DNA of 64,000 bases from NCBI GenBank assembly GCA_030549335.1, contig CM060186.1, forward strand, positions 21,443,189 to 21,507,188. Direction: 5' to 3'. Below, one piece after another: positions 35,540-46,462 of the stretch. Positions within the stretch are counted from its first letter, which is position 1. Every line of letters begins with the position of its first letter. The translations under genes and the position numbers were made by a program. Origin of the DNA: Pontederia crassipes (Eukaryota > Streptophyta > Magnoliopsida > Commelinales > Pontederiaceae). The notes beneath the pieces are model-generated. The model ran no database searches. It saw only the letters and a list, made by a program, of their open reading frames with translations, and was not told the origin of the DNA.

Positions 35540-35982
35540 TCCTCTTAAAAGAGAGGGGTGCCTTTGGGAACGTGGACATAGGTGATGCATGGCTGTCGTC
35601 AGCTCGTGCCATAAGGTGTTGGGTTAAGTCCCGCAATGAGCGCAACCCTCGTGTTTAGTTGCCACCATTGAGTGTGGAACCCTAAACAGACTGCTGGTGA
35701 TAAGCCGAAGGAAGGTGAGGATGACGTAGTCATCATGCCCCTTATGCCCTGGACGACACACGTGCTACAATGGCTAGGACAAAAGGTCGCGATCCCGCGA
35801 GGGTGAGCTAACTCTAAAAACTCGTCCTCAATTCGAATTGCAGGCTGCAACTTGCTTGCATGAAGTCAAAATCGCTAGTAATCGCCGGTCAGCCATACGG
35901 CGGTGAATTCGTTCTCGAGCGTTGTACACACCGCCCGTCACACTATGGGAGCTGGCCATGTCCGAAGTTTACCTTAACCGCA
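35540..35982 (+). pseudogene. Nuclear insert of plastid 16S rRNA (3' part)
   Basis: Starts near 'cctcttaaaagagaggggtgcc' and ends at 'accttaaccgc'. It corresponds to the last ~440 bases of 16S rRNA before the anti-Shine-Dalgarno tail. Hallmarks seen are 'gctgtcgtcagctcgtg', 'gggttaagtcccgcaa', 'cgtgctacaatgg', 'tcgctagtaatcg' and 'gtacacaccgcccgtcac'. The 'tcgtgtttagttgcca' and 'ggtcagccatacggcgg' words are plastid-type, as recalled from known chloroplast 16S. Substitutions are mostly C-to-T or G-to-A (for example tgccATAag, gcaATgag). A deletion lies near the 3' helix (gaagtttaccttaa). It is a dead nuclear plastid DNA copy, not a working rRNA gene. Confidence 0.9.
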
Positions 35983-36066
35983 CTATCTTTGTAGCTCCAG
36001 AATGTTTCAGTTTGGCCGACACGTGAGCCGTTTCTCTCTCATCCACGTTATTTAATGCTCCAAACC

Positions 36067-36170
36067 AGGTAAATTACATGGTCCGTCCCCCAACTTTGAG
36101 TCGATTTCTAAACAATTCTCCAACTTTGATATTATTGCATGATTCATCCACTTGACCGGTAAGAAATAGT
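36067..36170 (+). repeat. Direct repeat flanking the plastid insert, copy 2
   Basis: Same order of words as 35401-35530, with small indels, and in the same orientation. Confidence 0.65.
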
Positions 36171-36192
36171 CTCTCCATTATTTGTGACGTGG

Positions 36193-36525
36193 CATAATAA
36201 AATATAATAAAAAACTTTAACTAGCTGACATCACACAATAAAAAATATTATAAAAATTTCATGATGCGGATAAGCTGGCATATGAAGGGTGTCGGCCCCC
36301 CTCTCTAAGCTCGCCCACTGATGAGCTTCGCATAAGGGGTGCTAACGCCCCACTGGCGAGCTTGGAGAGGGGTGTCGACGTCCCCTATGCCAACTCGCCA
36401 AAGGGCGAGCTTGGAGACGGGGGGCCGACACACCCCTCTGTCAGCTCATCCGCGTCCTTAAATTTTTATAATATTTTTTATTTTGTGGTGTTAGCTAGTT
36501 AAAAAATTTTATTATATTTTATTCT
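36193..36525. mobile_element. Fold-back element with GC-rich loop
   Basis: The left arm (36193-36310) and right arm (36405-36525) are inverted copies: 'aaatataataaaaaa' to 'attttattatatttta', 'taactagctgacatcac' to 'gtggtgttagctagtta', 'gatgcggataagctg' to 'cagctcatccgcgtcc'. The loop contains repeated 'gcgagcttggagaggggtgtcg' words. No ORF. Confidence 0.7.
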
Positions 36526-38599
36526 ACTGGGAGTTAAAAACTTACCTTATTTAAATGTTGTAGCTAACTCTCTCTATTTAAACTTCTCCTTCACCCCTCA
36601 TAACAAAATTTAGCCTTAGCTGTTACCTCCATCATGTCTCCCCACATGTTCTCACGTCCAGGAACCCAGGAGCGCACTGCCAAACGCCGGAGACGAGCCC
36701 GAGTGAACAACAAAAATACTTTGGCCTTCTCTTTAATGTTTTCAGCTATTGTTTTCCTAACTCATTTTCTTTCCATTTTCTCCACCAAATCGCGTGACTG
36801 GGGTGAACGGGAAGAGGGGAGGACAAAAACTTCGAGGTTGGGGATCCATCTGGGACTGCCAGCAATGAGACAAACAAGACGAGTCTAGAGAAATAGATCA
36901 AAACTGCAGAGAAAGCGAAGGATCATTGAATCCCCTTTGGATCAATTTTAACAATAGATTTGTATGTTTAAGGGCCAACTTAGAACATTAGCATTATATC
37001 TACCCTGCATCGATCCATCTATTTACTTTGTGCATAGGAGGTTTATTTCGAAGGAATCACGTGAAAAAATGTGCAACTGCGACCACAATTTCATCGAAAT
37101 CATAGAATCCGGCCCAGGTATGACCCCATCGGGCAGAACTGATGTTGAGCCCGGCTTGGGCTCCCTGTCGCCCAATCCGCGCTGCCGCCAGCGAGTACAC
37201 TGACATCGGAACCCAGCCCAAGTTCTATCATGGGCATGCCCAGTATTCGATTCGTACTGAGCCCGATTTATTCTCGACTCATATTGGACCGAGTCATCGA
37301 CCACTGAAGAATCTGGCCCGAGTCAAACCCAACCCGAGATAAGTTAATATGGTGTGCTTTTATTTTATTATTATTTAAATGTTGGTTCATTATCGATCTA
37401 TAGCATAGCATTTCATTGCATGATCAGAAGTTCCAATATAGACGAAGATGATAACTCAATTAATTAACGAAGATAAAAATTTGAGTGTCCATGTTACTGA
37501 TTGACGGAAGCTTATGACATTATTTTTATCGCATTGTTGGGACACTGGCTCGGCCTTGTCCTCATTCATGATTTTTTCTCATCGCGTAACGAAAGAAGAT
37601 ACCTTCCCTATAAAGAGGATGACTTACCGTGATGTGCACAATCATTGACTCATGAAGTATATGACATCTCATTGTAACCAAAACGCTTATTGATAACAAT
37701 GCATAGATGACATCGATCCAGAGCATTGATTCACCTTTTATGGCACATTGATCTTACCCAAAGCATCGTATTGATCTATTCTATTGATTATGATATAACA
37801 TGGAATTGATTGTATTCCCATTTATTCCCCTACCTATTCCTATTGGTTTCATGTTTATGTATTATTAATGTTTATCCATTAGTTCATTATCCACCTATTG
37901 GGTTGCGAAGCTCACGAGTTATTATTTCCTCTGCATTGATCCTGCAATAATGATGATAATCAAGGATGAGCTGTAGTTGACAATGTTCGTGATGGTCCAT
38001 TGCACATTTGGTGTCTTCATGTTATTGTTATTCTACTTTGAGTCCATGTTATTAGGCTTTCGCATTATTTTGATATTCAGTTATGTCATAACTATTTTTT
38101 AATTATATTAAAGATTATTATTTGGATATCTATTTTTATTGCTATTTTTATTGATGTTATTTTTTTAGCCTTCTGCTTTTATTTTTATTTTGGTCAAAGG
38201 ACCGATCAAAGTCAAGGTATTGGTCAAAGTATAACATTGTTGATAGCGACCTTCAGGTTGGATCTTGCCACGTCGCAAGGGCAATTTGAGGGCGTTACAA
38301 AAGACCTCTAATCGATCCATTCAGGAACATCAACTGTTGTGGTGCTAAATAGTTAGAGTCCCATAGGGGGTGTTGTTAGATGGAACACACCAAGAGAAGG
38401 TTGATTCGATTTGGAAAGTCCAAATTTGTAAAAATCAATTTACAAGCATAAATCAATGCAAGAGTATAAGAGAGATAGGAGTACAAGTATAAATATATAT
38501 ATAAAGAGTTTTCTTGATTAAATTCATCTATATCTTTATCTACTTTTTGTTCTAATTGTTTACGTCTTGAAATTGGATGTATTCTTAAAAATATAAAAT

Positions 38600-38830
38600 T
38601 ATTGATGTTTTTCTTTTTAATGACTTAAATTTTTAAGAAAATTGATCAATGTATCAATTTTAATTTGGTATCAGAGTTAAATGTCAATAGTTCAAATCTC
38701 ATTAAGTTTTTATTAAAATAATATTTTTTCTCCCTTAGTTGTTGTCTACGTGATGGGTTGAACTAAATAAACGTTGTCACTCACACTTGTTAGGGAGTGT
38801 TAAACACTTTTTCTAATGACTTAAGATTTT
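38600..38830 (+). repeat. Dispersed repeat with tRNA-like motifs, copy 2
   Basis: 'tttggtatcagagttaaa', 'agttcaaatctcattaag', 'tttttattaaaataata' and 'acgtgatgggttgaacta' appear in the order seen at 21850-22080. It carries a 'ggtatcagag' box like a PBS or tRNA-derived B-type motif. Confidence 0.4.
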
Positions 38831-39479
38831 AGAAAAATAGATAACTCAACACCTTTTTTATTTCAAATAGAGAAAGAAACAATCATTTTACACATTTATC
38901 GTTTCCTCTTTGAATGGTAAGGTCTCAGCTCTTCTTATAATGAATTTCGACAAACATTCACAATATAAAAAATCTTGCTTGTTTCTTTTATAATGAATAA
39001 CCACCCAAATACACCAAAGAGAGAGAAATTTGTAAATAATATATCAAAAGTGTGCTCAAGATTTCAAAAATCTCTTAAATTATTTAGCTTGTATAATTGT
39101 CTTTCATGGAGACTTTGTGATGAGTTTTATAAGCTTTTCATTGTAGGAGTATTTTTTACATTTCACATTATGTAGTTATTAACATCAGACTACTGTATCT
39201 TCGATCTTTTCCAATTTCTAGTCAACCTATTTCAGTTGGCCCTTTGAGAGGTAAAACCTCACAATTTTTAGTCCCGACAATTTTCATTGGCTAGTTGGTA
39301 AGATATTGCCCGATTTATCAATAGGTACGATTCACAGTTTCTACCTTCACAATCGCATCTCAACAGGTCGAGCAAAGCTCAACCGCACCATAGGCCAGTG
39401 ACACAATTTCTTCTGGTTTACACTTTTTTCTTTTTTGAACAATTCACCTTTTTCTTCTTTCTTGACATTATTTAGTTAT

Positions 39480-39870
39480 TTATTCTTGTAGTGCACAGTC
39501 TTCTTACATTCAAAACAGAATTTTATTAGTAGTTTTGTCTTTGGAGGTCTACTTTTTATTTCTTTGATTTTGCAAACTTGAAATACTTGCTTAGCCTTTT
39601 TGCAAAATGAGTTGGTTTTTTTTGTTTCCACCAGATAAGGGTTTTGTTCTCAATTCTAATCTCATAGATCATGAGTGACTCTATAAAATTATCAAAATTT
39701 TGTTGAAGTCCTCATTAGCTGAAGTCCACTTGATATACCATTTGAGAAAGATATACTTATAATTTTTTTCATCTTTTATGTACTAGCCTCGTTCAAAGAA
39801 GCAAGATCATTCACATTGTCACTAAATCTAGCCAAACATTAATAAAATCATTATCAAGTAACATTAAATA
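39480..39870 (-). pseudogene. Ty1/copia gag relic, minus strand
   Basis: On the minus strand a frame gives N-F-D-N-F-I-E-S-L-M-I-Y-E-I-R-I-E, like the copia gag 'eligsLmtyEm' segment. A shifted frame near 39505-39545 gives C-F-E-C-K-K-T-V-H-Y-K, a CX2CX4H knuckle with the last Cys lost. Frameshifts and stops separate them. Identification is by motif memory. Confidence 0.4.
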
Positions 39871-42250
39871 GAATCATATCAGTAATTAAAATGTTTAACC
39901 TATATTCTTAAATCTTATCGGAACTTTTATTTGTGATATTGAGTTTTCTCAATTTATGAGTATTTTGACAAGTAAAAATGCAATTGAATTAACTAAAGTA
40001 TAGAGTATAAAATTTTTTTTTAACTTTTTAATTTGGAGAATGAGCCTCAGACACAACAAATTTAACAAAATAAGCCTCCAAATCGCCCTAAGCTATCAAT
40101 TTTGCGTGAAAATTATTGTGAAATTACACTCATTTTCTTAAGAAACATTAGTTAGATACTTAATCTATTTTAGTGATCAGTTTTATTTATATAATTTATT
40201 TTGTGTGAATCCTACTGTTTGGTAATTCACAAAGTAATATTTATATATAGATACCCAATGTTAATAAAAGATTCACTGCTCCGAAGCAAAATTTTAAAAA
40301 ATGGCTGCATGAGAAAAATTTTATTAGTTTTAGTTTTAGATATAATATCTATCTTTCTATGCTAAATAAGAGCTTTAGCCTCTTTGATTTATTTAAAATA
40401 CTAAATTACATGTATTTCATTTTCATTCAAAATATTTAATATTTTTGTTAAACAACTTAAGTATTGTAATTAATTGTTTATTAAATTTGGCCTCTGCTAA
40501 AATATTTGAGGTTCGCCCTTGAACTATGTTTATATTCTATTTATATGAAACAACAACAATAATAATAATAATTATTATTATTATAAATCAAAAGATAGAT
40601 AGTTTAAATGACATTTTGAATTAAAATAATATAAATTAAAATTATCAACAATATGAAAAGACTAGCTACTCTAATTCAAAATTAAAATTTTAAAATAATC
40701 AAGATCGAAGTTCAAAGATTGGATATATGACTCAAAGATGTCACCTTCAGTGCATCTATTCATTTATCACTCGGAGGATATGATTTTTTCCAAAAGAGTT
40801 TAATTGTTACATTTATGATTTATTTAATAAAGTTAATGATTGGATTAGAGTTCAGTGGTTAAATATTCATGAATTTGATAAAAAAAAACTCTGATAATGG
40901 TCGTAGAACTACTGTATATATATTTTATATGCATTAGATTCATAATAATTAATTTATAATAATTTATTTTGGATATAATCTTTTCCAAAAGTATTATTTT
41001 AACATAAAAATTTAATTATTTTAAATAAAATATAAAAAAGTGGTCTTATGTTTAAGCAAAATACGAAATGTGAGATATTAAAATAAAAATGATATATGAT
41101 GTTAAAAGATAAATAAAAAATTTATTGGAAAGAACAATGGCATACTAAAAATAAAACATAGAATCTCTATATTCTATAAGTTACTTATAATGTGCCTAAG
41201 TATTTAAGCATCTTTTCAGTTTTTTAGGTAATAATCACAATACATAAGATTACATTTGTGTCTAAAATAAGCGCACTTTCTAGAACCTGATCTCTTGCTT
41301 CATTGCTTATCTCAAAATTTATAATAAAAAATTGCATGTTTTTTTTTCTGTTCTGTTCGTTACACCAATATATTATTTCACTTACTTTTTGTCACGTATA
41401 TATCCAATTATAATGAATTAATTAATTGCTCTGCTGACTTGTATTATCGAAAATTTTTACGTATATAAAATATTAAATAAATGGAAGCACAGTGAAACAG
41501 TCTACTTTGTAAAAGTGCATTATTCTTAACTTATTTCATTTGTATAGCAGGCAAGTAACGTGTGATAACCTCGACCACACCTTAGTGATTATTTGTGGCA
41601 TGTGCAGTGGTTTTAATTATTTCCATTTCCTTCTACTGAATTCAAAATATTGAATGAGGAATTAAATAATACATTATGGAGCCGTACCGGAATATTTAAT
41701 AATATGTTGGGAAACATGGTGCTATATGTAATCAATTCATTCAATTGGTGTATCTTTCATCAAGGCATCTGTCTCCATATAATAAACTTCGGCTGTGATC
41801 TAAAATGGCTTGAGGTCCACCAGATCATGACATAGGTCGAAATGTTCAACTTTCTCTCCATAGTTTTTTTTTTGTACAAGTTTTTTTTTTCTTTTTTAGT
41901 TTATAAGTTGTGGTCTTTTGTTAGGTACCATTATAGATTCTAATAGCACAAATGATTTGGTTCATATTATTCGTGACTATGGACATCTCATTTTAGAAAC
42001 CGTACTTTACTTATTTATACTAATTAATTAATGCAACACTCTACTAAACATGATGTCTTATTCATTAAGCTTTTCCAAGCAATGCCTGGTTATTATAATT
42101 TACCTCAATTTGAGATTTTAAAATGATGCCATCTCCAAATGGTTCTCGTGACCTGATCAGAAGGTTTGGTGATAAATAATGTACATTTTTATACGTACGT
42201 ACGTCGTATTTTTCTTTTAGTTTATGTACGTATATACCTGATCAAAAAAA

Positions 42251-42360
42251 TCGGCTATTAATCGCCGCGAGTTGTGTGGTCAGCGTATGGCATACGACGT
42301 ACCGAGTCATTCGCCGAAATCCTTACATCGACTCGGTCCGATTCCCATTTGGATTACGAC
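42251..42360 (+). repeat. Unnamed dispersed repeat, member A
   Basis: Contains 'tcggctattaatcgccgcg' and, about 70 bases later, 'gactcggtccgattcccatttggatt'. Both parts have counterparts in the same order at 62049-62152. GC content is higher than the flanks. Class unknown. Confidence 0.45.
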
Positions 42361-42851
42361 GGGTGTAAAAAGTAATGCCCACATAAAGTTTAAAATAACA
42401 ATGTTATTAAAAGTCAACACATAAGTTTAATTATGCCATTTCTTATTAGAGGAGAATTATTATTAGCCAGAATTATATTTTATTTTTTCTTGAACTGAAC
42501 TAGTGTCATTTTAATTAATTCAATTTAAAAATAGCTGTACAATTTAATTACTCCAAAAAATGCGTCACTCCCTGACATTATGGTAGTTCACAATGACAAA
42601 TAACACAGGAGGGGGATAAGTTGTGATGGCTACTACGGAATGTCATTTGTAATGAGAGGGTGGAGATGATGGCCAATCTTTTAAAACTAGAGGTATATAT
42701 ATAAAGATAGTCTTGTAATTAATTAAATTTGTTTAATTAGGCAGATATATAGATAGATGGTCTAAATCCCGGATTTTAAGGCTCGAATGAGACACTAACT
42801 ACACTTCTCGAATCAGAATTTTTATTCGAATTTGACCTTTCTACTTCCACC

Positions 42852-43500
42852 CACTACAAGAAAATTATCTTTTATCGATGGTCCGAACCGTCGGTAAAAT
42901 GGCCAGATCCGTCGAAAATCATGATTTCCAACGGTTCTTTCGACGGATAGTGTCCGTGCGAAAAAGGGGCGTCGCAAATAATTTGCGACGGTTTATTCCG
43001 AACCATCGGTATTACAGACGGTCTAACTGGCGGACGCGGCAGTCGAACGTTACGTATCGACGGCACGAACCGTCGATAATATCGACGGTTAGGACCACCG
43101 ATATATATCGATGGCACGAACCGTCGATAATATCGACGGTTAGGACCGTCGATATTTATCGGCGGCTTAAACCGTCGATAGTATCGGCGGTTCGTGCCGT
43201 CGATATCTATCGGCGGCTTGAACCGTGGATACTATCGGCGGTTCGTGCCGTCGATATCTATCGGCGGCTTGAACCGTGGATACTATCGATGGTTTTAACC
43301 GTCGATATATATTGGCGGCTTTAACCGTCGATAGTATCGACGGTTCAAATCGTCGACAATCTTGTATCGACGGTCTTACTCGTCGACTACGACCGTCGAT
43401 AATGCTATACCGATGGATATAACCGTCAGTAAGTATCAAAAAAATCCGTTGAAAATTACAATATCTCAGCTGTTTCCGGCGGCCAGGACCGTCGGAAACA
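42852..43500. repeat. Left terminus and subterminal repeat array of the CACTA element
   Basis: Terminal CACTACAAG is followed by many copies of TATCGACGGTT and AACCGTCGATA in both orientations, often as back-to-back palindromes spaced about 25-40 bp. In En/Spm such arrays are bound by TnpA. Open frames across this array with repeated D-I-Y-R-R-L units are by-products of the repeat. Confidence 0.85.
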
Positions 43501-44427
43501 TAAAAAATTTTTAAAAAAAATGGTTAATTTTAAATGTCTGAACAGATAATACAACACATTGATTCACAGACAATAGATTTCGCAGATTCACATATAATAG
43601 ATTCATAGATAATTCAATTACATCACATCACAGATAATTCAATTACTACACTTAATTCACATAATCCAAACATGAAACAAATTGAACATCACATAATCGA
43701 AACATCTGCTAAAAATTCGGCATAACGTCTTGATCACGATGAATAGCTGAAGTTCAATTCGCATAACGTCTTGGTCGCAAAGCATCACTGCACAAAATTG
43801 AAATAGAGTAACATTACTGCAGAAAGTAAAATGCAAAAAAAAAATGAATTTGGCTTTGAAATCTATTGAAGAGTAAAATCTAAAGTGCACAGTAATTTGA
43901 ATCTAAAATCTAAAATATAAAAATATAATTTGAATCTAACATCAACATAATTTGATAAATTCAATAGAAGATGCGTAAACTAATAAGCTAACGCCGAATC
44001 TCAAAATTGAAGCAAAATCGAATCTTGCATCCAAAATAATAGATAGAGGCATATGAGTTTTAATCATCATTACCATTTAAATCCAAAATGCCAAAGTTAT
44101 CATTAAAATAAGGTTGCGAAGTTTTTTTCCTATGATTTCATGCGGTGATCAGGAAGTGTGTTGAAGTTCATGGCCAATCAGGAAAAAATAGGAAACATAA
44201 ACTACAAGTATATTTATTTATACTGAGTACTGACATTTACATGATCTAGTCGTCTGCACTCCATTTCCAGTGAAAACTTTGAAAGTCTACAGATCTAACT
44301 GAAAGGGATGAAGAGTAAAATCTAAGTTAGTACCCATGTTGATGTCAAAGTGCATATGAATCTAATGAGTATAATGAATCTACAGATTAAAGCAAATTCC
44401 AAAAATAATTATCTATAATGAATCTAC
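43501..44427. other. AT-rich non-coding interior of the CACTA element
   Basis: Lies between the left subterminal array and the 3' end of the TnpA-like gene. Short words such as 'acataatagattcatagat' repeat near 43540-43640. No coding motif. Confidence 0.45.
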
Positions 44428-46059
44428 CTTGGCGTCATCATCGTTCAATTCACCACGCATGAAGGCACGCATCATTTTCTTCATTTCAAGCCTGTTACGA
44501 CATTCACGTTCTTCGAATTCCTTTCTGACCTCTTCCCTAATCTTGATGGTCACTTGATCCACAATTTCTTACATACCAGAAGGAGATGAACCTGAAGTAG
44601 TTCGTCGACCATATCCAATATCTGTGTCACTCACAGAAGATCCGAGGCCGTAAATGCGACCCTTCTTCACGCCGACGTGGTCCGTCCAAAGTTGTTTTGG
44701 GGTCAACGGTGTGGTCCCCTCCTGCGTGGCTTGCGTAATATGATCAACTTCTTTTATTTTATAAGACTCCTGAAATATAAAGAAAATACAAAGAAGCGGC
44801 AAAAATAATTAACTGCAAACGATGACTAGGTGATCGACTTCAAAGTTTTGTTAATTAACTATTAACTTGCAATTTAGAAAAAAATAAAGGCACAAAAATT
44901 TACATACATATGTCTCTCGGGCATAATCCGAAACCCATTCTTTGTTCTTTTTCTGATGAGTTCGGAGAAATATTTCGTCCTGAGGAGGTGGTCTACCCGT
45001 CTCTTTCTCCTGCAATGAGATAATATTTTAAAATTTGTAACTTAAAGTATAATATTCTCTCGATACTTACCATTTTCTTAAAGTATAATATTTCATCCTG
45101 AGTTCGGAGAAAGACCTTACCATTTTCTTAGCAATCGTGCTCGTGGATGCACATCCGCCCGAATGCAAGCACGCTCCCTGGTCGGACTCTCGACTGGTTT
45201 TTACTTTTTCGCATTTCAATTTGTACTCCTCGGTGGACCACTTTCCTAGCAAATCGATTCAAACGGCCTCGTGGATCCAATTGGGTTGTTCTTCGTCAGC
45301 TCGAGCTTCGGAAAGCATCGCGGACAATCTCTTCGAGCATCGAGAGTTAAAAGCCTTCCACATTTTTTCCGTATGCTCGGGCTCCCAGTACACATCAGCC
45401 TGTATGTGTTTAAAAATAATTAATGTATTACGAAGAAAAAATTTAATGATCATGTTAGCTTCTAATGATACCTGAAATTTATTAAATAGCATATGTCTCA
45501 TGGCATAAGGAACTTCCCTCCATGTAAGTCACGCTTCAGTATACCTATGTCGCAACACTTTAGTAACTACCGCAGCCGCTGGTTTCGACGGTACAAACCT
45601 GGAAGGACACAGAATTATAAAATGTCATGGCTGAATCAAAGCATGAATAAGGATTCGATATACATAAAATAACACTTACCCTAAATTTCCATTTGGCTGC
45701 ACGTATGCTTTGTAAACACGATTTGACGAAGCCGGGTCCGAGCCTTTCACAGAACAACGAGCTTTGACGGGTTGTTGTGGTAATTGTGTATCCAAGTCCG
45801 CAATATCAGCATGAGAGGAAGGACCCGGCAGAGGAGAAGAACGTTCTATTATGCGAATGCCCGTGACTGATCTAGGAGCCAACGGAGGAGAAGAACACTC
45901 TGTTATGCGAATGCATGTTACTGATATAGGAGCCGACGTAGTACTGAGAGCTCTAGGGACGACCGACTCCTTTCCTTTGTTTTTACTTTTAACAAATTGA
46001 TACATCTGCATAGTACAAAATTTATTCCAAGTCAAATTCACAATTGATAAAAAATTCAA
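44428..46059 (-). pseudogene. TnpA-like / Transposase_24 (Ptta/En/Spm) gene relic
   Basis: Read on the minus strand as several exons. The 5' part (45676-46059) is low-complexity Ser/Pro-rich. Then come R-F-V-P-S-K-P near 45590 and W-R-E-V-P near 45515. A core exon (45130-45420) has W-x-P-E-H-T-E-K-M-W, then W-S-T-E-E-Y-K-L-K-C-E-K and G-A-C-L-H-S-G-G. An exon at 44907-45009 reads E-K-E-T-G-R-P-P-P-Q-D-E-I-F-L-R-T-H. A final exon (44428-44770) has K-K-G-R-I-Y-G-L-G-S and a charged helical tail (E-E-V-R-K-E-F-E-E-R). This exon order is the Transposase_24 signature. GT...AG borders are visible at several joints. Stops interrupt it at about 45530 and 44573. In En/Spm the partner protein binds the subterminal arrays; that role is inferred here. 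Confidence 0.75.
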
Positions 46060-46462
46060 ATGTCACAACGTATCGACCTGACTATGTTCGGCTACGTCTT
46101 GTGTTGCATCTTGAGGAACGGAATTGTACGTATAACTTGAAAACCAATTCCTAATATCCGAAAGCGCTTATAAAAAATAAACAAATTAATTCGAATAAGC
46201 TTTTGCGTAAAATTCTTCTGATCATTATTTCAAACACTCGTGAGATGGTAGCGAATATAAGAATGCATCATCCGCGTCAGGCATCCGTCGATCCGATTGT
46301 TTGTCCACATGCATCGCTAACACCTCAAACAAACTATTGCCTCAAACAAAATGAAAATGAGTCATAAATGAACAATCCATAAGATGACAACAATCGTAAT
46401 AAAATATCCTAGTCGTAAGGTATAAAAAAAATGATAATCCGTGACGACAAGTAATAATACCA

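Larger units (their letters stand above)
35322..38299 (+). mobile_element. Ty3/gypsy-type solo LTR with nested inserts
   Basis: Starts TGTAACACCC and ends GAGGGCGTTACA. A perfect 5-bp duplication AAAGA lies at 35317-35321 and 38300-38304. Its start and its GC-rich 'gagcccggctt' segment (37090-37340) are in the style of the LTRs at 7065 and 19539. The 3-kb length is inflated by inserts between about 35400 and 36530: two direct copies of an unnamed repeat, a plastid 16S fragment and a fold-back element. No gag-pol remains. Confidence 0.75.
38305..42851. other. Long AT-rich intergenic region
   Basis: No host gene is supported. It holds dispersed-repeat copy 2 (38600-38830), a copia gag relic (39480-39870) and one member of an unnamed repeat pair (42251-42360). 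Many 'aataataat' and 'ttttttt' runs. Confidence 0.4.

Noticed and set aside
35540..35982. A functional 16S rRNA gene or bacterial contamination
   Set aside because: Only the 3' part is present, it has plastid-type words with many transitions, and both flanks are plant repeat sequence inside an LTR bounded by a target duplication.
42878..43324. 148-codon frame with repeated D-I-Y-R-R-L units (and a 90-codon antisense partner)
   Set aside because: The peptide repeats are the translation of the CACTA subterminal DNA repeat, in both strands.
42880..43440. Regularly spaced palindromes that superficially resemble a CRISPR array
   Set aside because: Repeats occur in both orientations, spacing is irregular and the array lies at the end of a CACTA element in a plant genome.
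45137..45475. 112-codon plus-strand frame inside the CACTA element
   Set aside because: It is the antisense of the Transposase_24 core exon, which has a clear motif match on the minus strand.
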